Below are positions 58,222 through 64,000 of a DNA stretch of 64,000 nt, piece by piece. The translations under genes were made by a program, and so were the position numbers. This DNA comes from Chrysomallon squamiferum (lineage: Eukaryota > Mollusca > Gastropoda > Neomphalida > Peltospiridae): the NCBI GenBank assembly GCA_012295275.1, contig CM022677.1:23278253-23342252 (forward strand), in the 5' to 3' direction. The notes below the pieces were generated by a model. That model made no database searches. It was given only the letters and a program-made list of their open reading frames with translations, and was not told the origin of the DNA. Each line of letters begins with the position of its first letter. The stretch's first letter is position 1.

Positions 58222-61068
58222 CTGTGTTAGGTTTTCAGCAATAATATAACATGATAAAAAAATGGTCATACTGCTTTTATTAAATATACATTTATATATT
58301 ACTTTTTTATTTCATTTTAGATATATATTTATAATAATCTGTTTTTAGGAGATTAATAGTCTTTTAAAGGGTCTTCACATTAAATTATTTTATTTTCATC
58401 TATTTCTTGTTCTTATTATTCTCCTTCTTCTTATTATTATTGTTATCATCATATTATTATTATTATGTTATTCTATTATTACTACTACTAATGTTGTCAA
58501 TAATAAATATAATTATTAGTATTATAATTTGTTGTTATTCTTTTTATTATTGCTGCAGATGTTTTTTCTTTTCCTTATTTTCACTGAAACTGTTAATTAT
58601 GTATATCCATTTCTTTTGAAACTGTGGTACTTTGTGCAATGAACATAAAATTATTTTATTTTATTTTTAGACCATCAAACTAATGAATTTGAATTGTACA
58701 TGAATAATTATAATTGTACATATATGTGTGTGTGTGTGTGTGTGTGTGTCTGTCTGCCTAAGAAATGCACATACAAATGTACTTGAACATCAAAAGCTAT
58801 ATAATCCAAAAAAATACTAATTAAATGTCAAAATTTAAGAATCTTTTAGTACATTTTGCATTATTTATTATACATTATATACATCTATGTCTATATATAT
58901 ATTTATATATGCATATTTTTCCATCAAAACTCCCAGTATTTTCTCCTGCCTTCAGAAAGGTGAATGTGGAAAAGCTTTTTGCTGCTAATAGAAAAGCATT
59001 CATATTATTTACTTGAATAAAATTAAAGAAATAAATAGCTGGTTTTAATGAAATAGTATAATCAAAGCTGAATCTTGTTTGTGGCCCATTAGGCTAAAAT
59101 AAGATTGATGAGTGGTCAATGAGAGTGACCTAACTTTGATTTAAAAACTGTTGTTTGTTATTACATAGATGTTGTTAAGAATGATTGTTATTGTTGATAT
59201 TTATATACTTTTTTTTTACTTATTAAATGCATTTAAAATTTCAGTTGAACCATCTGAATCAGGAGCAGGTAAAACTAATTTAAAACATTTATTTATTTAT
59301 TTATTTATTTATTTATTTGTTTATTTTTATTTGCTTTAGGCAATTTTACTTATCTAAAAGATTTAGCCTGTAATCTTACTGCTTAGTGTTTGATGCATTT
59401 TCATCTAGAAAAAGGTTATTCCATATAAAGTGCATGAAATACCATTCTTGCTAATATATGTTCTTTATTATATACATATTCTAAAGGTTCTTATAAATAA
59501 ATTAATATAATTAACATGTCTTCCCAAATAAATGGAAATAAAATACATTGTAATGAAGGATCAAAAATTATTTATTAATTTATTCTGTTTTCAGGTCCAC
59601 CTATCATTACAGGTGAATATATATATATATATATATTTTTTTTTTATATATATATTTTTTATATATTTTATATATGCAGCATACAGACACACACAGACAC
59701 CCAGACACACACAGACACACACACACACACACACACAAAAACACACATCTTACTACACACCAGAGGCAGCACTGTTTTATTTTGTTTATTAATTTATTGA
59801 AAAACAGATTCACAGAAAATGTTTTTAACATTTATCTGTTTCTTCTTCTTATTATTGATACTAATCATAATATTCATCATCATAATCGTCATAATGATTA
59901 TTATGATTATTTTACAATTTTATTAACATTATTAATATTACTGTTGTCTTTATTATCACAATTCTTCTTAAAATTTTGTTATTATTATTACTATTAGTAT
60001 TGTTATTATCTACTTGCTGTTAAAATCTTATATTATATTAATTATCACTGCAAATAATCTTCTTATTTTTTATAGATGAAGAAATCCCCAGTGAAAAAGG
60101 TATCTTCAAAAAAACAATGACCCCCCCAAAACATCTTAAATAAATAAACAAACCAAAACTACCTAAAAAACCACATAAGAATTATCTTTAGGCATTAGTT
60201 GGTTTAAACCTGTATTTATGTAATTTTATTATCAGAAAAGGTTCTACATTATTGTACTATATTGTAATATTATTCACTATTATTACAGTATTTTATATTT
60301 AGCAGATCACTTTTTGATACAGTTATTACAGACTATATTGTACAGTGAACAAACAGCTGTTTAATACATAGGCAGGCCAAAATATCTGCATTCTTGTTTT
60401 GTTTGTTAATTTATTTATATAAAAAAACTAAAACTAAAATAAATTATTGTCAAAAAATAAACAATAAAAAAAATTAAAAAATACATAATAAATAAATAAA
60501 ATAAAATGAAATAAAATAAGAAAAATAATTTAAAAAATGAAATAATAGATTTGATAAAGGGTCTTCATATTAAATTATTTTCTTTTCATCTATTTCTTGT
60601 TTATATTATTCTCCTTATTATTATTGTTATCATCTTCATCATCATCATATTATTATTATTATTATTATTATGTTATTCTATTATTACTACTACTAATGTT
60701 GTCAATAATAAATATAATTATTAGTATTATAATTTGTTGTTACTATTCTTTTTATTATTGGTGCATATGTTTTTCTTTTCCTTATTTTTACAGAAAATGT
60801 TTATAGTGAAACAGGTATTGTGTTTTAATCTTACATAAAGAAACAAATAAACAATTATAATTTGTACAATCAGAACAATTTTAAATGTGGCCTTGCTGTG
60901 TGGTGAGAAATAACAGAAGGAAAACGCATGTACTAGACAGTATTGTACATTTAATAAAACACTTTTTAGTACTAAACTGTGAGAAATAAAATTAGGAACA
61001 AACCACTATACAGCATGTACATTTAATATAACAGATTTTGATATTATTTTTAGGTCTATACACTGTAC

Positions 61069-61105
<37 letters not shown>

Positions 61106-62244
61106 TGAAATAAAATTAGGTCAAAACAGTACATTTAATAGAACAGATTTTAATACGATTATTATATGTCTATGCTGTACAGTTATTATTATTATTATTC
61201 CCATCATGTGAAATGGAAATTAGGCCAAACACTACAGCATGTATATTTAATAAAATAGATTTTGAAATGATTATTATAGTTATTATTATTATTAGTGGTA
61301 GTAGTAGTAATATTTTATAGTCTTATTAGAATTAGTATTAGTATTAATATTATTTTCTGGTTTGTATTATCACTGCAAATGATTTTCTTTTCTTATTTTT
61401 AGCAGATGAAACCTCCACTGAAACAGGTATTCTGTTTTATATTAAATAAACAAACAAGAATAATTAATCAGTTTAGTTAGTACTTGATTTACAACTAGTT
61501 TCTATTCATAAAGCTGCATTTATCTAAATTTAGAACTATTTTGAACACTATCAATGCTTTAAATCCTACACTTTCCAGTGAAAAATAACAATAGGAACAA
61601 ACTACTTTACAATACAGCACTGTATTTTTATTTGATTATTATAGTCTATTCCATGCTGTTGTTATTATTGTTCTGTTAGTATTAATATTATTATGTGGTT
61701 GCTATTAGAATCTGTATTATCACTGCAAATGTTTTTTCTTTTACAGAAGAAAGCTCTGCTGAGACAGGTATTCTGTTTTATCTTAAGAAAAAAATAGAAA
61801 CACAAAAACAAAAAACAAAGAAAGAAACAAAAGAATTAATCTGTTCAGATAGTACTGGATTAACCAATGGTTTTCGTTCTTGTAGCTGCATGTACACACA
61901 TTTGTACACTTAGAACAACTTTGAATACACTGTCAATGCTTTAATGCAGCCTACACTACAGAGAGAATTACAATTATGAACAAAGTATTGTATATTGAAT
62001 AGAATGGAGATTTAATACGATTATTATACGATAGAACAGGTCTGATATAGGTTATAATATACTATTTCCTTGCACATTGCAATTAATTCTTGATTATCTT
62101 TTTAATCTTGAATTTTAGATGTTGACGAATGTTTGACTGGCCAACATTACTGTAATCCAGTGGAAGAGGAGTGTAAAAACACAATTGGCTCATTTAAATG
62201 TGTTTGTAAGTCAGGATATATAAAAGTCATGGGCAACTGCTTTG
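57204..62244 (+). CDS. Secreted or membrane EGF protein built from phase-1 microexons (5' part; gene continues)
   Basis: Inferred exons: 57204-57249, 57690-57713, 58142-58168, 59245-59268, 59595-59612, 60076-60099, 60794-60814, 61406-61426, 61747-61767 and 62119-62244. All junctions are GT-AG and phase 1. The first exon encodes a likely signal peptide (MTILLWLVFILGFFIG). The eight microexons (18-27 nt) each add 6-9 residues, mostly acidic with Ser, Thr and Pro. The last exon is a calcium-binding EGF domain: DVDEC, six cysteines, NTIGSFKC and CVCKSGY. Its donor (gtgagt at 62245) shows that more exons follow. A secreted or surface location with an extended, possibly O-glycosylated stalk is inferred. 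Each microexon alone is weak evidence; the matching phases, similar flanks and Ser/Glu/Thr content support the set. I do not recognise the family. Confidence 0.65.
57432..57469. repeat. (TA)n microsatellite
   Basis: About 19 TA units in the first intron of the microexon gene. Confidence 0.95.
57607..57653. repeat. (TTA)n microsatellite
   Basis: About 15 TTA units shortly upstream of the first microexon. Confidence 0.95.
57690..57713 (+). CDS. Microexon 1 (24 nt)
   Basis: ttttag|...|gtaaaa, phase 1-1, adds AEPLDSGS. It resembles microexon 3 including its donor. Confidence 0.6.
58142..58168 (+). CDS. Microexon 2 (27 nt)
   Basis: ttgcag|...|gtaggt, phase 1-1, adds DYDSNDNER. A GT repeat follows in the intron. 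Confidence 0.6.
58188..58219. repeat. (GT)n microsatellite
   Basis: About 15 GT units just after microexon 2; another lies at about 58724-58748. Confidence 0.95.
58365..58592 (+). pseudogene. Duplicated intron block with a decayed 'ghost' microexon
   Basis: This block matches about 60553-60820 almost base for base through GGGTCTTCA, the ATT-rich part and CTAATGTTGTCAATAATAAA. In the 60.8 kb copy it ends in acceptor ttacag, a 21-nt exon and donor gtattg. Here the acceptor and 5' part of the exon are gone, and only CACTGAAAC followed by tgttaatt remains, with the donor GT lost. Confidence 0.65.
59245..59268 (+). CDS. Microexon 3 (24 nt)
   Basis: tttcag|...|gtaaaa, phase 1-1, adds VEPSESGA. 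Its pattern (xEPxxSGx) matches microexon 1 residue for residue, suggesting duplication. Confidence 0.6.
59595..59612 (+). CDS. Microexon 4 (18 nt)
   Basis: ttttcag|...|gtgaat, phase 1-1, adds GPPIIT. It is the shortest and least acidic of the set, and is followed by a TA tract and then a CA tract. Weakest call of the series. Confidence 0.4.
59618..59740. repeat. (TA)n, T-rich and (CA)n compound repeat
   Basis: TA and T tracts at about 59618-59675, then CA-rich sequence to about 59740. The frames across it are repeat-derived. Confidence 0.93.
60076..60099 (+). CDS. Microexon 5 (24 nt)
   Basis: ttatag|...|gtatct, phase 1-1, adds DEEIPSEK. Upstream intron words (ATTATCACTGCAAAT) are shared with microexons 7 and 8. 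Confidence 0.6.
60794..60814 (+). CDS. Microexon 6 (21 nt)
   Basis: ttacag|...|gtattg, phase 1-1, adds ENVYSET. It is the intact counterpart of the ghost exon at about 58580. Confidence 0.65.
60905..61330. repeat. About 110-bp tandem intron repeat
   Basis: About four diverged copies, each with a GAAATAAAATTAGG-like word, an ACAGCATGTACATTTAATA-like word, AGATTTTGATA-like sequence and a TTA tract. A more distant copy lies at about 61575-61650. Similar words after microexons 6 and 7 imply spread together with the exons. Confidence 0.75.
61406..61426 (+). CDS. Microexon 7 (21 or 24 nt, NAGNAG acceptor)
   Basis: Acceptor ttttagcag; donor |gtattc. Using the second AG adds DETSTET; using the first AG (exon from 61403) adds ADETSTET. 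Both keep phase 1-1. Confidence 0.65.
61747..61767 (+). CDS. Microexon 8 (21 nt)
   Basis: tttacag|...|gtattc, phase 1-1, adds EESSAET. The donor flank GTATTCTGTTTTAT is identical to that of microexon 7. Confidence 0.65.
62119..62244 (+). CDS. Calcium-binding EGF exon
   Basis: Acceptor ttttag, donor |gtgagt, 126 nt, phase 1-1. It encodes DVDECLTGQHYCNPVEEECK, then NTIGSFKCVCKSGYIKVMGN, CF. The D-x-D/N-E-C start, six Cys and N-T-x-G-S-F are the cbEGF consensus. One domain per phase-1 exon is the usual layout. Confidence 0.93.
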
Positions 62245-64000
62245 GTGAGTTTATCATGCTACATATTTGTTGTTAATGTAAATGTAACACACAGATTAAA
62301 ATATATTAAAACCCTTTTTGTTATTTTAAGATACAGATTAATGTTGTGGTAATATTTAACTAGTCAGTCCTGAAAGTTTGGGTTCTTTAGTCCTTGTGGT
62401 CCAGATGGTGTAGCCTTTTCAGAATCTGTACCAAGTGTCTGAGACACTCCTGGATGCAGCTTGCGTATCTTCTCAAGGACTAGCCCCAGAGTTTGCTGTA
62501 AGTTCTGTCTTCAAGTCTCTATTTGAATGAGGGTTGTCTTCATAGACATGATCTTTCAGCTAGCCCAGTAGAAATCTCAGGGCTTAAAATCAGGTGGGGC
62601 TCATTTAGGGTCACCTACTGATCAGTCAGTCTGCCATTTGTTGCTGCAGCTGCATGTCAGTGTTTGGTTTGAAGAGTCCAAGGTAGCACCACCCTGCTGA
62701 AACCACTGCTCATTATGAGTTATGCCTGCACATCTCCCTGCTGTATTCAATCCTCTGGTTGTGTAGTGCTGCTGACATGGCCTAACAGAAGAAAATGAGG
62801 CTCAGCAGAGAATCATCAAGAAAGTCGGGGTCTTAATACTTTTTTTTCAATACAACATCAACACATGACAATTATTTTGACCAATTCAGCTTCTGTTTAA
62901 TCTTTGTTTTGTAATGGAACAACTTAACATCCATGATCAGAATCCACCTCACTGGTTCACTGGGAATGTGTAGCTGCACCTTTGGCTGGACTTCTTAGGG
63001 CTGCAACCAACAGCATCCTGGACAGCACCAACATTACCTGCCACTCTCACATTCAAACGTCGTCCATTTTTGACCCTTCACGTTTAGAGGTCAGGCTTTG
63101 AACAGCTCCCTTTTCTCTAAACTTACTGACCTATCTGCAAAATCTTGCTTTTGTACAGATAATGATTAAAATGGAAATGCCTTCAAAATTTTGCCTGTAC
63201 AGATTTAAACAACTTGGTTTCAAAACATGAGTGCATGCAAGACCTTTTCTGTTCAGTTTCCATGGCATTCTCACAAAACAAAATTATTGATGAATCTTTT
63301 TGTTATCATGTCCTTTAGAAGAATCTGCATAATAAGAACAACAGCATTATTATTCATCGTTTCATCTGCTGTAGTATGGGTTGCAACCATTTTGGGTCTT
63401 TTAAACCTATTTAATCAAGTGTGTTTGGATACTATTGTTTAAAATATTCTGTAAGTTGTATTTTTTTCTGCTTAATTAAAATTAATTTATAATGTAAAGG
63501 GTGGGCTTGATGTCTTATTGTTAATTTTATTGTATTATCATTATGATTCAAAAGTATTATTATTTTTAATTTTATTTCATGAGGTGCTTGCCTACTAAGA
63601 TAACTTAATTGTGAATCTTTATTCAAATCATGTCAGCATTTAAACAGTTATAAAATAATATTTTCTCAGTCATTTTATTTCAATAAAACAAAACGTTCAG
63701 TATCCCCAATTTAAGAACCACTAGAAGATGTTTGGACCCTTAGAACATTTTCAAATTACATTTCTTTTAATTTTTTTTGTTGAATAAATTATTGTAAATC
63801 TGAATTTAAATCCTGATTCAATAATTTTAATAAAGTTTGAATCTTCATTTAGAGAGATCTCAGTTTCTGCATTAAAGTTTAGTAGAAAAAGGCTAGTTTC
63901 ATTCTTACTTACCTAAATATTTGTAAATCTTGTATTGTAGAATGCTCACATTTTTATTTATCCAATTATTTATAAATCTAGACTTAGAAAGATAATTCTT
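62245..64000 (+). other. Intron after the cbEGF exon, open at the window end
   Basis: No further exon recognised. It contains the mariner relic and a plus-strand 71-codon frame at 63227-63442 with a hydrophobic segment, without splice or family support. Confidence 0.6.
62360..63110 (-). pseudogene. Decayed mariner-type (IS630/Tc1/mariner) transposase relic
   Basis: This segment is less AT-rich than its flanks. On the minus strand, the 5' part reads NVGAVQDAVGCSPKKSSQRC, like the helix-turn-helix part of mariner transposases. Further on, WFQQGGATLDSSNQTLT corresponds to the WFQQDGA catalytic block, with the Asp changed to Gly. After that come PPDFKP and DFYWAS in the place of SPDLNPxDFxLWG, then KIRKLHPGVSQTLGT. 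Many stops and frame changes make it dead. No terminal repeats were identified. Confidence 0.7.

Noticed and set aside
63227-63442. 71-codon plus-strand frame with a hydrophobic segment as a membrane exon
   Set aside because: No acceptor/donor pair in phase 1 and no recognisable family. It may be chance in intron sequence.

Overview
The window is animal nuclear DNA. It is AT-rich, full of microsatellites, and its genes are split by GT-AG introns. The gene content (an NR1F/HR3 nuclear receptor, a tandem pair of nSTAND-ankyrin proteins, and a secreted EGF protein built from tiny exons) suggests a lophotrochozoan, most likely a mollusc. That assignment is inference; no species-specific marker was seen.

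Positions 1-34,440 hold one large plus-strand gene for an NR1F nuclear receptor (HR3/ROR type). Twelve coding exons run from an ATG at 8036 to a stop at 27432. The DNA-binding domain is in exons at 19602-19687 and 20228-20369, and the ligand-binding domain is in exons between 25043 and 27432. The final exon carries a one-base frame disruption near 27225-27229, so the AF-2 helix is reached only in the shifted frame. A putative promoter or first-exon region (about 1240-1528) lies upstream, and nuclear-receptor half-sites cluster at 1262-2341. The introns hold a 26-bp minisatellite, a 43-bp satellite array, a roughly 1.1 kb minisatellite next to a splice acceptor, and many dinucleotide tracts. 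Positions 27433-34440 hold the 3' UTR and intergenic sequence with no recognisable gene.

Positions 34,441-55,779 are a head-to-tail tandem duplication (units about 34441-45828 and 45829-55779). Each unit carries an intact three-exon gene for a 1277-residue protein: a short disordered N-terminus, an nSTAND3-like P-loop NTPase, a helical region, and about 21 ankyrin repeats. The two proteins are about 96% identical, and replacements clearly outnumber silent changes. The architecture is that of a cytosolic STAND sensor, but no effector domain is visible. The second intron of each copy holds a decayed DNA transposon encoding a FLYWCH/MULE-type transposase. In unit 1 it keeps both inverted terminal repeats.

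Positions 57,204-64,000 hold the 5' part of another plus-strand gene. A signal-peptide exon is followed by eight microexons of 18-27 nt, all phase 1-1, that encode an acidic Ser/Thr/Glu-rich stalk. A calcium-binding EGF exon (62119-62244) follows. The gene probably continues beyond the window. Shared intron sequence and one decayed 'ghost' exon indicate that the microexons multiplied by local duplication. A dead mariner-type transposase lies on the minus strand at about 62360-63110.

The most novel-looking content is the fast-changing nSTAND-ankyrin pair next to the microexon-built secreted EGF protein.
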